In this document: positions 12,066-22,728 of the stretch, in pieces
How the letters are laid out: each line of letters begins with the position of its first letter
Numbering within the stretch: the stretch's first letter is position 1
NCBI GenBank assembly: GCA_001600875.1
Contig: BCLD01000009.1
Coordinates: 292,954-330,428 of the forward strand
Direction: 5' to 3'
DNA from: Solicoccozyma terricola
Taxonomy: Eukaryota > Basidiomycota > Tremellomycetes > Filobasidiales > Piskurozymaceae
DNA: 37,475 nt
The notes under the pieces: generated by a model
What the model saw: the letters and a program-made list of their open reading frames with translations, nothing else
Told to the model about the DNA's origin: nothing
Database searches by the model: none
Made by a program: the position numbers and the translations under genes

Positions 12066-12863
12066 TGTGGATTTGTGCGGAGGAAGAGACACATTGGTCA
12101 ACAAACTTCGGACGCAGTCAACACCTGGGCCCGGAACCCGTCCACGTAGTGTAGTGCAGGCAAAATGTAGTGCACCATGTGGTGTCGTATACTCCATGTA
12201 GTGCCTCCGGGGTTGGTAATTACTAAACCCTGAACCTCTCCCATTCTTGCAAGACCTCAACTGCTTGGTAATCAAACCTACCGCCGTCATCCCCTTGTCG
12301 AATTTCTCATTCACTACCACCACCTCCACATCTGCAGCATGCTCTCCACGCCATAAGTTGTTGGAAGCGGAGGGTTCCCCGGTTGAACCACGTTGACCAT
12401 ACATAAGTGGAAGAAGTGGAAGAACCGGGGAGTTAGGGCGCCGCTTAAAGCTTGGGAATTGGCTGAACCAGGATCAGCCGGGGTGTGACTGCCATCGAAA
12501 CGGAACTGTGATTGAGGCGAACAGATGTAAATTGGTGTGCGTTTTCCGGTGGCCGTGCGGTCGGCTACGGTCCTGGCCGATTGACCATGTTGCGTCCACC
12601 TTCTGTAGACATGCCCACCCTATGACCATCGAGCTGTTTGAAGCTGGGACCTCCGGATTTTGCCGATGGGACAGATTGGTAACATAAGGTTAAAAACAAG
12701 GTTAAACGCGGAGGGAGGGGGGGAAAGATTGGTAAAAAGGTACCGAGCGGGGGAATATTGAGTCAGCGGGGTCAGAAGATTCCTTTTGTTCCTGTTTTTA
12801 TTTGCTGCAAAGTACAAGTAGCGAGTACAAGTAGCGAGGCAGCAACCAGCACCAGGACATCCT
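12066..12863. other. Intergenic region
   Basis: No gene is supported here. A cluster of GTAGTG-type words at 12145-12210 resembles the ends of the inverted-repeat element near 22 kb and may be a decayed relative. The minus-strand frame covering much of 12620-13495 is a shadow of the CCAT repeat and the nitroreductase exons. The right part should hold the promoter of the gene at 12965. Confidence 0.45.
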
Positions 12864-12956
12864 CCATCCATCCATCCATCCATCCATCCATCCATCCATC
12901 CATCCATCCATCCATCCATCCATCCATCCATCCATCCATCCATCCATCCATCCATC
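12864..12956. repeat. CCAT tetranucleotide microsatellite (about 23 copies)
   Basis: An almost perfect run of CCAT extends for about 93 bp and ends 8 bp before the start codon of the nitroreductase-like gene. It therefore very probably lies in that gene's 5' leader or core promoter. The unit length is not a multiple of three, so it is unlikely to be coding. Confidence 0.97.
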
Positions 12957-12964
12957 AGCACAAC

Positions 12965-13734
12965 ATGACTATCGACACCATCCACCCCACCAAGGTCTCC
13001 CACGCCGCCCAGCCTTTCCTCGACACCCTCACCGAGCGAAGGTCGATCTACCAAATCTCGAATGAGGCTGTGATTCCCGACGAGCGAGTGGTGGAGATTG
13101 TCAACCACGCCGTGAAGCATGCTCCGTCGTCGTTGTGAGTACGCCCGCGTGGCGTTGGGTGGTTGCCGCGACTTACCCCTTCCTCCTTCACCAACAGCAA
13201 CGGCCAAACCACCCGTGTCGTCATCCTCTTCGACGAACACCACGTCAAGCTTTGGGACATGACCAAGGAGGTCCTCGGCGCTATGATTGGAGCAGAGGCG
13301 ATGGAGGCTGGCACTCGGGCCAAGCTCGAATCCTTCCAGGCCGGTCATGGCACCATCCTCTTCTTCGAGGACGACGAGATCATCCGGGGTCAGCAAGAGG
13401 CATTCAAGCTTTACGCGCACAACTTCCCCGTCTGGGGTTCGCAGACCAATGGAAGTAAGTGCCATTACCGTGTTACGCAGCGAAAGGACTACCACTTACA
13501 CACACACTCCCCCTCGCAGTGGTCCAACTCATCTGCTGGACCGCTCTCGAGAAGGAAGGTTACGGAGCAACCCTCCAGCACTACAACGAGGTCATCGCCC
13601 AGAGGGTTCAGTCTGATTTCAACGTACCCGTCACCTGGAACTTGCTCGCTCAGATGCCATTCGGCAAGCCGACCGGTGTGCCCGCTCCAAAGACCTTCAA
13701 GCCGTTGGAGGACAGGGTGAAGGTTTTCGCATAG
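12965..13734 (+). CDS. Nitroreductase-family protein (fungal Frm2/Hbn1-like)
   Basis: Predicted FMN-dependent NAD(P)H oxidoreductase of the fungal nitroreductase group; in yeast, relatives are linked to oxidative-stress and fatty-acid responses. Exons 12965-13134, 13198-13454 and 13520-13734 join in phase to give 213 aa, close to the roughly 190-210 aa family length. Motifs seen are [11 protein letters not shown] (N-terminal FMN-binding Arg region), [17 protein letters not shown], the segment around [48 protein letters not shown], and the ending [26 protein letters not shown]. All introns are GT-AG and 63-65 nt. The start codon directly follows the CCAT repeat and is the first ATG after it. 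Physiological substrates cannot be read from sequence. Confidence 0.93.
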
Positions 13735-14381
13735 ATGGTTGGAAGATCTGGGAGAATAGCCAACCTTAGAGATCCTTAAGCATGTTTCCTCGCATGAACC
13801 TGTTGTTATACATCAGTCACATTTCCGAGTTCGGGACAAGCTGCCGGGGGGGCTGACGATTGCGACGCACGAGCCTAGGGGCGTTCCGAGTTCACAAGGA
13901 TCGATAGTTCGAATGCTTTGAACATTCGAATGCCTCTTATATTTTTCATCAGATTCCAACTGATATCATCTTCACTAAGAGAATCTGTATAATCCTGTGG
14001 CGTAATCCCTTCCCCACTGCGGATTCCGTACGTAATGGTCACCTCATCCGTGTGTCGGCATGATATGCAATGGTGGTAGGAACGATTCTGCGTCGACATG
14101 GAAAAAGGATGCAAGTCCAGCAGTGGTTGTCCATATAAAAGGTGTGCAAGAAGAGTGTTGAAGGGGGAACGAGTCCCCGGGGTTTAGTGGTCCTTGTTCG
14201 TGGTATGCGTCCTTGCGACGACGGCGATGATGCGGATGCAAGAAGGAGAAATACTTGAACTGGGTATTGGACTGCGTGACGTCATCACTCAAACACCATC
14301 TCCGAGGAGGAGAGTGGGTGAACGCAACCTCCCCCCCTTCTCTCCACTCGGTATCGACACACACATGAGCCGGACGCCAGG
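13735..14381. other. Intergenic region
   Basis: No gene is supported. It should contain the 3' end of the nitroreductase transcript and the promoter of the F-box gene. Open frames on both strands here lack recognisable features. Confidence 0.5.
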
Positions 14382-16006
14382 ATGGCGTTCCTCATCCCAC
14401 TCCTGCTACCAAGTGTCATCAACGCAACAGCAAACATCGGTGAGTGCTAGAGAGGCGCATTCACCGCATATTTCACACCCACACACCCCACCCGCCAGCC
14501 CTCGGAGTCACCAATGCAGTCCAGGGAACGTCTTCCAATGTCTCTGTCAAGATCGGCAGCAAGGTATTCACCACCAGTCAGCCTTTCCCATTCGACCGAC
14601 TGCCGGCAGAGATCAGGCGGGAGATCATTCTGATGGCGTTGGAATTGAGCAAAGAGTGAGTCCGGCACCGGCGATGCAATAGCCAGCCGCTGATTCCTTC
14701 GGACAGACTTGTGCTACCACCCATCATCATCTCCCACACGATACAACCATTCGGACCTCCCGTCATACGGCAAGACGATCTGGAAAGACACAACCCTCTG
14801 AATCCAGATAACCCGCATTATCGCTCGATCGTGGGCGAATTCTATCAGGCGAACGGGTATCCGCAGAGTAGTTGGAAGTGGATGAGGTTGGGTCGGGAGT
14901 GGAGGGATATTCTCAGAAGGGAGCTATGGAGACGTTGCGTCGTTCGTGGTTACGTGGCGTGAGTCTTGCTGTGTATGCAACGGGACTGGCATCTGACACC
15001 CGTGATCAGATACCGTAAACTATTGAAGATGATCGAAGAACCGACATTCGAGCTGTTCAAATACACGCATCATCTGGAACTCCACCAAGGCTTTGAGGAT
15101 CCAACGGAGCTATGTGAGCATGCTTCGAGTTCCCCCCCCCCCCCCCCCCCAAGCGGGGCGGGCGCACCACCGCACTGACCCAGAGCCGACCTTCACACAG
15201 ATACCCTCATTCGCCATCCCCAACTCACATGCCTAACATCGCTCACCATCCTACCCACCTACCCATTCCGATTCAGTCCATTCGAAGACCTCCTTTTGCC
15301 CTTTGACTTTGGTCTGCAACTCATACCTCCTCCTGACAATGACAGGCAACGTCTGCGACATCTCGAGATCGGCTTGCCATTGGAGGAATGCACGAAAGCA
15401 GCTCAGAGACAGCATCTGGCGGAATTGAGGCTACTGAGTCTTGGTGTGACGATACTGAAACCAAAGGTGTCTTTTCTGGTGGAACTGGCAGAGCTGTTGC
15501 GAGGGATAACACCTACGATCGAATTACGGTACCTCTGTCTGTCTACGCGTGAGATGGCCAACCCCGCCGTGTTCCTGTCCGAACCTTTGGAGAGCTTTGA
15601 ACACGTCGTGCTACACCTACCGCGCCTGGCTTCCTCATTCCACCGCCATCCTTACATCGGTCAAACCGATGCCAACACCTCATTCGCCCAAAAGATACTG
15701 GACGTGATCATGTCGAACGAAGAGATGCAAGACCGGTACAGCGTCTGGATCGAAGACGAAGACGAGGGGTTTGACGTCAACGGTAGGCGTAGGGAAGTGT
15801 CCCTGTGGCAAGCACCTCTGAGAGTGCAAGAGGATACGTCGGCTGCGATAACGGAAACGCTGACAGCGCTCCGTGTGAGCGACAGCAAAGACATGCAGTC
15901 CACCGACGGACAAGCACAAAACAAGAACGATTCGTGGGAACGGGAGACCAACCTCAAACTATTCGGCGGACTTGTTTCATTGAGAATGGAGAGCAAGAAG
16001 CATTGA
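14382..16006 (+). CDS. F-box domain protein
   Basis: Likely substrate-recognition subunit of an SCF ubiquitin ligase. Exons 14382-14439, 14499-14655, 14707-14958, 15010-15113 and 15201-16006 give 458 aa with consistent phases. The F-box begins near residue 51 (FDRLPAEIRREIILMAL) and continues into a Trp-rich segment (WKWMRLGREWRDILRRELWRRCVV). The remainder is Leu-rich (LRHLEIGLPLEE, LAELRLLSLGVTILK, IELRYLCLSTREM), suggesting a repeat-type substrate-binding region without a recognised family. The first exon (MAFLIPLLLPSVINA) looks like a signal peptide, odd for an F-box protein, so the start may be wrong. Starts further downstream before the F-box are possible. Intron 4 contains a 19-C run at 15132-15150. 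Confidence 0.8.
15132..15150. repeat. 19-base C homopolymer in an intron
   Basis: This run of C lies within intron 4 of the F-box gene (15114-15200), 50 nt before the acceptor. It is one of several similar tracts in this window. Confidence 0.9.
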
Positions 16007-16370
16007 CGGCTGTTTGGTTGGTGTGTTTGAAATGTGTAAAAATGTCCACCCCGCCTGGATGATCGTCCAACGTCCCAGGTCAATACCCGAGACGGGATCG
16101 ACGGTGCGGACAGGGACAATTTGCAGCAACCGAAACCCCCCGGCTTCGTTCCAGGTTGTTGTCTCGGGTGTCACTGGTGCTGACGGATCAACCGATACCG
16201 AGCCGGCTGCCTGGACTATTGTCCGATGCAAGGTTGCCCGCCAGGCATTTTCAACAAAAGTATACCACCATGATTCGAATGCTATATAGTCCCGTATTAT
16301 GAAGAGGATTCCTATAAAGATTTGCATATGCAATGTCCATCCTCGCCTTTGTAAAGCCATCACGGGCCGG
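16007..16370. other. Gap between convergent genes
   Basis: A minus-strand frame of 128 codons (15977-16363, MALQRRGWTLHMQIFIGILF...) spans this gap and runs 30 bp into the F-box coding sequence. It contains hydrophobic and Thr/Pro stretches but no recognised motif. I did not call it a gene. It could be an alternative 3' part of the gene to its right. Confidence 0.35.
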
Positions 16371-17085
16371 CTATAACACGCTAGCTATCAATGTCTGCGT
16401 CCGGAAGGCTGTAAGTGCGCTGTTCCCTAGCAGCAAGGTCGTCCCCGACTCAACGACAGGATGATTCCCGTACACGCTCTGGAACGCGGCAAGATCGGCT
16501 GCGGTGAACCCTTACGATCAGATTGGAGGCACCATTTCACCACCCGCCGTCAGCTTACCTGTGACGATAATCGCCCGATCTCCACCGTTGGTGGTCGTGG
16601 TTGCAGCAACATGCACAAAGTATTGTGGAGACGGTACAGTACCGTCGCTATTAACGTAGTGGCTTGTAATGATAAATGTATCGGGATCGATGGAAACGAC
16701 CGTGGTTTCGCTGGTTTCCGTTATGTAATTGGATTCTGTATAGCTGTTGGCAACGTCCGAAGGCCCGACTCTGAAGGCGGCTGAAAGTACCGAATTGAGT
16801 TGAACAACAAACTCCGATTGCCTGCAAGCACTCACTGCTGTCGCTAGGTACCAAATACAAGTAACTGCGAGCCTGCATGTCAACCAACGCGTTTCATGTT
16901 TCAAATTATGCGCCGACTCACTTGGCACTGCCAGGTTTGATATCCGAATCCGAGTTATGAAAGCCAGGGACAAGGCCGATGGCTGGATGGTATCCGTTGA
17001 CAATATCAAGTTCTTGGATGGTGGATGAAGTCAGGCTGAGGGGTTCTATTTCGGTTAGACTTGGGCTATTTGTGAATGACGGTAC
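16371..17085 (-). CDS. Unrecognised multi-exon gene, 5' end unresolved
   Basis: Three exons join in phase: 16922-17085, 16559-16872 and 16371-16498 (stop TAG at 16371-16373). They encode about 200 aa. The first has no start codon and follows an AG acceptor, so at least one upstream exon is missing, probably within 17086-17280. The sequence contains LTSSTIQELDIVNGYHPAIG, the hydrophobic stretch LAVTCIWYLATAVSACR, a Thr/Ser-rich middle (NSYTESNYITETSETTVVSI), HVAATTTTNGGDRAIIVT and a conserved-looking end DLAAFQSVYGNHPVVESGTT. This could be a secreted or membrane-anchored protein. I recognise no family. Confidence 0.5.
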
Positions 17086-17455
17086 CTAACGATTATGGGA
17101 TCGCGCTTCCAGGTTATTGGATGTTGTTCGCTATGGATGCCCCTGGTCGTCCAAGCGTTGCGCAGACTATCCAGATTACGTGATAGGATAAGAGTTTCCG
17201 GTCCCGGCTTCTTGGTGTTTGGTTGTATTCCGTTCCAACATGGTGTCGTGATTGCTACTACTAAAGGACAATGGTTATGAAATTTGCAATTCAGTGGAGG
17301 GCATAGGATGTAGTTCAGTGGCTCCCTTTACAGAAATGCGAGTTATGATGGTCGACTAATGTACAAAAATGAGAATGTCGCAAACGTCCAATTATGACCC
17401 AGCCTCCAATGACAGGCCGATCAAAGGCTAACGACTAAAGGAGTCGGAATTTTCG

Positions 17456-19541
17456 TTAGCGTGAACAAGGCCCCCTCAGATCGCACTCCAACGCACCTCC
17501 TGCACCGCTACCAGGCACACTCCTGAACACGGCTCCCTGTATCTCCTCGGCACTCATCCCTCTGTACTTGCTAAAGCCTGTTTCTGATGAGGTGATGTAT
17601 TCGATGAACGCCCTTTCGTGAGATTGAGGGACAAGAGACACGACGCAACCGCCCCACCCGGCTCTATATTAGACGAGGTGTTCAGTCCTGCCCATTACCC
17701 CGCCCCCCCCCCCCCCCCCGCCCCTATTTTAGGGGGGGTGTCCACCCCGCCCACTACCCCCCCCCCCCCCCCCCCGGCCTGGCCACCACTCACCCGGACA
17801 ACCGCGAGCCCAGAGCCCCACCCTTCTTGCATACCTCTGCCAGCTCATTCAGCTCTTCCGCAGAGCAATCGTATTGATCCCGACATGAGGCGTGCGAGTC
17901 ATCCATCAGCTGTCCAAGGGATTTGACGATGGCGTTGATTCGTTGACGATCACCCTTCATTGCTCTTGCTGAAAGGCAGAGTTTCCGGAATTGCAGTACA
18001 CGTAGAGATTCAGTCAGAATGTGCTTTGTTCGATCGTAAAGGTGAAAGGTGTCGGCTTGCACTGCGGGGAATAGGGCTGGGCGTTAACGATTGTAACAGA
18101 GGCCGCGGGTGATGCCCACTCACCCTCGATGAAATCGATATACCGCTTCTTGAATGTGACATCATCCAACCCACTCCGCTCCGCCATCTCCTTGACCGTG
18201 AATCCATCCTTCTTGAGTCTTTCATCGCCGCCGAGGATTATTTCTACCTCGCTCAGCATCGCCACCAGCGCCCTCTCGAGCTCATCAGGTCCCATGCCCC
18301 CTTCTCTTTCTTTGGCATACAGCCCTACCACCTCTCGCAGGGTCAGTCGTACCTCTGGGTCATCCTCCGACAAGTGCAAATTGTGGTCCAGTAATCTCGC
18401 AGCGATCAGCGTTTCCACAACGCGCAGATTGTAATGCCGTGAGGCGTCCGAAGCGAGGTTATGCGTTGCCAACGAGTTTGCAATCACCATGACGACCCGC
18501 TCCTCTGTGCCGCCGATCGCCGACTCGTCGTTGCAACATCGCGTGATTGACGGCAACTCGATAGCTTCCACTTCTAACTTGGGATAAAAGTTGATAAAGA
18601 GCCCTGCTCCGGACCGAGAGAGGACAGATGCTGACTGATCCATCCCACCGTTCCTCAGACCGAGTTTCTGCTCTGCATCTCTAGCAAGCTGGACGAGCTG
18701 CGCGTTGGTGACCTGTTGCGGCAGGTAGCCATTGGTAGGGGGGCCGATGATTCCGTTGCCTGCCAGCATAGCAATCAGGGAAGCGACAATGAGAGCTGCA
18801 GATGAGGATAGCCCAGAACCAGGCGGAATAGTGCCAGAAATCATGAGATTTAGGGAGCGAGGTCCGGTATCGGAAGTCGTGGGGAAATAGTTTTCCAAAA
18901 TGCACTGAATTTCGAGTGACGAGTGAGCAGCTACTCGGATGAGAGAAAATACCGATGACCCTCACCGACAACGCTGCTCGGACATACCCATCCCATCCCA
19001 TCTTCTCTCCGACCATCCCAACGTCCCACTGCATCTCCTCTGCCGCGTCTGCGGGTTCAGAAGTCTTGGCCTGGATACAAATCTTGGACCACTGTGGGTC
19101 CAGATTCGACAGCTTGATCTGGCAGACGGATGTCGAGGAAGATGGCGAGCTAGAGACGGCGATAATGGTATCCATTTCGACGGCTGCTGGCATGACACCC
19201 TGTACCGCGTATTGGCAACGAGCGTCAATGTCTGTCCCGTGAATTTCAACCCCTATCATACTCACGAATAAACAATAGTCGATGTGTTCACCTATCAGGT
19301 TGATCCGGCCTGGCGCACGGACGATGTGACTGGGTGCATGTCCGTGCTCGGCGGTGAACGACTCGGTGAGAGTCTTCCAGCGTTTGCTGGGGGGAAGTAG
19401 AATGGGATGATTTGTCAAGGTATGTCTAGGAAAGATTGCAAGACAGACTGCAAGAAACACTCACGTCTGGCACTGAAGACTGGACGAGGCGTAGATGTCA
19501 TCCACATTGTTGTAAAAGGTAACAGGGTCGCTGGTAGCCAT
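17456..19541 (-). CDS. GAL1: Galactokinase
   Basis: ATP-dependent phosphorylation of galactose to galactose-1-phosphate, the entry step of the Leloir pathway; cytosolic GHMP kinase. Six exons: 19465-19541, 19266-19386, 18966-19199, 18124-18904, 17794-18061, 17456-17663, all GT-AG and in phase, give 562 aa, slightly longer than typical fungal enzymes (about 500-530). Motif 1 is RAPGRINLIGEHIDY (residues 49-63), motif 2 GTIPPGSGLSSSAAL (about 168-182), the catalytic Asp233 lies in GGMDQ, and motif 3 SRLSGAGWGGCVVSLV spans the last intron. All key residues are intact. The start was taken from the ATG giving MATSDPVTFYNNVDDIYASSS, in phase with exon 2. The last intron (17664-17793) carries a 60-bp tandem duplication with two C-runs. 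No other GAL genes are adjacent. Confidence 0.96.
17664..17793 (-). repeat. Galactokinase intron 5 with tandem duplication and two poly-C runs
   Basis: Two related units, one starting at 17664 (CTATATTAG...) and one at 17724 (CTATTTTAGG...), have a 60-bp period. Each continues into a GCCCA(T/C)TACCCC segment and a run of 17-19 C (17703-17719 and 17757-17775). On the gene strand these are G-runs. Each unit also carries a TAG acceptor-like site, so the duplication copies the 3' splice region. Confidence 0.75.
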
Positions 19542-19903
19542 GTCGGTGCAAAAGCAGTCCCTTTGTTAGCCGAGAAAAAGATGTTGTTGTGATGTTGCGA
19601 GGTGATGAGCAGCTGACTGGACGGGTGGGCGAATACCGGTGTGGACAGTGAAGAGGGATGGACACTGGCATGCCCCCTCTGCTCTCCACAAATCTCACTA
19701 AACGTTGGAACCAACTAGTGGGCAGCAATCTACCGAGAAGTGTCCGCGAAATTATCCGGCTCGTCGGCTCGGCGGTGCACGTGGCGGAATCAGGGGGCCC
19801 CGCGTTTCATTATTGCATATCGCCACTCCATTCCATCCGGCCAACTACAGTGCCTGGTAACTAACTACCTACTCGGATCCTCGTCGACACATCCCATCCG
19901 GCC
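19542..19903. other. Intergenic region between galactokinase and xylanase
   Basis: No gene is supported. It should contain the galactokinase promoter (gene on minus strand) and the xylanase 3' end. I saw no clear regulatory motif. Confidence 0.5.
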
Positions 19904-21313
19904 CTACTGGAGGGCATTCTCCACAGCGGTGAAGGCTGGCTTGGGGTTGTAGCTAGCGTCGTACAGATCCGCAGCTCCCTCACCTGGGAACGTGGATGGG
20001 ATCCAGCTGAGGCTGTCGACAAATTCCCCTGTCGCCGGCGTGTTATGTCAGCATCGAATGACATCATCCACGGACCAAAAAGACGTACAGGCCGTAACTC
20101 CGGGACAATTATTGTTACCTAGGCACGCTTTGACCACCGTCGCATAGTCTGTCGCCCNNCGGGATGAACTTTCAAATGTCAGTGACAAAGTTCTAACCCC
20201 CCCCCCCCCCCCTTCCCCCTTCAAGCCCAACTCACTGCTGCGCCAAGTCGGCCGAGGTTGCAATGTCATTCGTATTGACCGGAATCCTCACATCCAATTC
20301 AGTGATGGCGACCTGCAATCCCATATCCGTGAACAAATTCATGGCCTGCGGAATGTCCTGTGGCGTTTCCCCTCCGATAAAGTGGCTTTCGAAACCTATG
20401 GCATGCAGAGGTTTGCCTTTGGCGAGCAGCTTCTTGGCGATGGCTTGGTAGGCGAGAGACTTTACGCCGACCGATTCAATGTTGTAGTCGTTGACGTAGA
20501 GGTTGACATGAGGGGCAGCAGCGTGTGCGTAGTCGAGCTGGGGGGTGGAGGCGTTTCAGTGCATGACGCATCATCTTCCTTGCAACAACTTCCAAAACTC
20601 ACAGCGATGCCGATGTAGTCCTCGCCCAGGACATTGTACCACACGGAATCCCTGTACGTGCCGTTATCGAAGAGGGCTTGAATCCACAAAGACATCAACT
20701 GGTGCTTCTACGAGTTTGGGGTCTTCGATACTCACGCTCGTTGACAACATCGAATGCATACAGGTCCTTTCCGTACCTTCCCATCACCGCATCGATGTGG
20801 CTCTTAAGCACGGTCTTGAGCTCCGTGGGATCCGTGATGCTGGTGACCCAGGCAGGTCTGAGTGGGACGTGTGTCAGAAGTTTGGACCCCAGACTCCCAC
20901 ATCACGGGGAACTCACGTCTGCTGATGCCACACAAAGTTATGACCTCGAATGCGAGACTTGGTCTTCCTCGCTTCGTTCACGATCTGCGAGACCATGCAT
21001 CAGGGACAACCTAATAACGGACTGGGGTCGTCCCACTCACGATATCCGCTCCCGTCCAATTGAACACCCCCCGTTCTGGCTCAATCACCTCCCATTTCAT
21101 CTCATTCTCTGGAGTGATGGCATTGAACTGTGTGTCCAAGATTTGTTTGTATGGCGGATAATCACCAATGTAGCTCGCGCTGACGGCAGTGCCAAAGTAT
21201 CGGCCCTTCTGGTGACTGGCTAGTTTGGCCAAGGTATCACTTTTGGATACTGGCTTTGCGGTGGCGGTGGTGGCGAGGAGGCCGACAGCAAGGGCGAGGG
21301 AGATTAGGGTCAT
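19904..21313 (-). CDS. Secreted endo-1,4-beta-xylanase, GH10
   Basis: Hydrolyses internal beta-1,4 bonds of xylan outside the cell. Seven exons: 21041-21313, 20917-20984, 20736-20857, 20603-20676, 20236-20537, 20089-20156, 19904-20028 give 343 aa. A signal peptide is evident (MTLISLALAVGLLATTATA). The GH10 barrel follows: GRYFGTAVSASYIGD, ITPENEMKWE, RGHNFVWHQQTPAWV, the acid/base Glu154 in DVVNE, VNDYNIE, and the nucleophile Glu259 in ITELDVR. The ending is CPGVTAWEFVDSLSWIPS and YNPKPAFTAVENAL. No carbohydrate-binding module is present. The acceptor of exon 6 overlaps two ambiguous bases (20158-20159); the phase requires an AG there. A 16-C run at 20197-20212 lies in the same intron. Confidence 0.95.
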
Positions 21314-22728
21314 ATTGGAAGGTAGGTTGGTGTCTTGGATGGTAGGAGTATCCTCTGATCCTGAGAGTGGTCTTTATATGATTCTATTTGCTCCGAAAGG
21401 TCTCCGAGGTTTCAAAGTCCCATCTTCAACATCGCATCTACTCGATGTTCAACCCATGTTGAACGATCCAGGACGTATTCGCCCAACACGATCTCTCTCC
21501 ATATCCCGCGAATATCTACCGGAGGGGGGCCCCCTGCTACCCAAACCTTCTGCAAAGTGGAGCCCGATCAGCCATCAGTAGAGGACAAGATCTGAGATCC
21601 ATGAATAAACACCGACTCCAGCATGGTACCACGCTAGGAGGTAATGGCGGAGTTAGCCGAATCGCAGTTCCACAGTTGAACGGGTTATTCGTGAAATGCA
21701 ACTCAGGAACAGGTGAGATACGGAAGTGGTATGGCACTTCGCATGGTGGAGGTAGCTAGGTATCCAGCAAGTCGTCTGGGTCATCTGACCTTCCTCCGAA
21801 ACTGAGTGCGGACGACTTATCAGCAACTCGGCGTCGGCCGAATAGTGCGATTGTCTGTTGATGCGTTGGTGCCCAGCTGGTTATGGCAAGGCTGACGGCA
21901 GGCTGGCGTCGCCTACGATCCACAAACTATACTACACTACACTTTTTCACCCTTTGCAGTGTGGTGATCTGAGAACTGGTTCACTACATAAATGTAGTGT
22001 AAATATTGTCATCTATCACCTCTCATGCACTTAGTTTCCCTTAGAATTTGCTCTGGGACCTTCGAATTGCAACTGAAGGTAGCTCTAAAGACAGATCGCT
22101 TCTGATGCAAGCACTAGTGTGGACCGGAGAAGGTACTTTGAGCATAGTAGATCGGGCATAGGAGTAGAAGGCATCAAGATGTAGCGCCGTGATTACAGTC
22201 AGGTAAAGATGTAGTGTAGGGTACTGATCTCTGCAGTGTTGTGTAGTAAATGGTCAACTACGCTACAACATCACTACACGACACCACTACAACTCCGCAC
22301 TACAGTGTAGTGTAGTAGAGGATCGTAGCTGACGGCGACCCCCATGTTAACAGGCCGTCAGGCATTCCTAGTCCTTCCTACCGCACGATGCGGATGGAGA
22401 GACGGTGGAGAGAGGACGATGTTGGGGGATTAGTCATGACGAATGCCGCGTCAACGAACAATCTCGCTGCCAACGGATAGGGGAAGGAGTGGTCCACGAC
22501 AGCACCAGTATCATCAAGTGCAACCCATAGATAGATATCGACAGACAGCGTCCAGAGTGCCAGAAGCAGTCAAGCAGCACTCGGTCTCATACCTCGTTGC
22601 CAGGTCAAGAACCCGCGACTGGTTAATCTCCTCAAGGAACAGACAGCTCAGGCCGAGGTCATGAATAACTACTAGTCGGGACGGACCACCTTCTACAACC
22701 TAACCCCACATCACCCCCACCGTCCACG
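21314..22728. other. Long intergenic region containing a MITE-like element
   Basis: No gene is supported over these 1415 bp. It holds the promoter of the xylanase (left), an inverted-repeat element (21932-22315) and the promoter and leader of EFR3 (right). A 73-codon frame at 22443-22664 is Arg/Gln-rich and lacks recognisable features. Confidence 0.55.
21932..22315. mobile_element. MITE-like non-autonomous element with GTAGTG termini
   Basis: The left end CTACACTACACT (21932-21943) is the exact reverse complement of the right end AGTGTAGTGTAG (22304-22315). Both are flanked by TA (21930-21931 and 22316-22317), the duplication expected of Tc1/mariner-type insertion. The 384-bp interior has no coding capacity and contains further GTAGTG/CACTAC words in both orientations (22180-22300), allowing extensive hairpin formation. 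Confidence 0.55.

Noticed and set aside
12620..13495. Long minus-strand ORF with a (W)MDG repeat
   Set aside because: It is the antisense reading of the CCAT repeat and of the well-supported nitroreductase exons.
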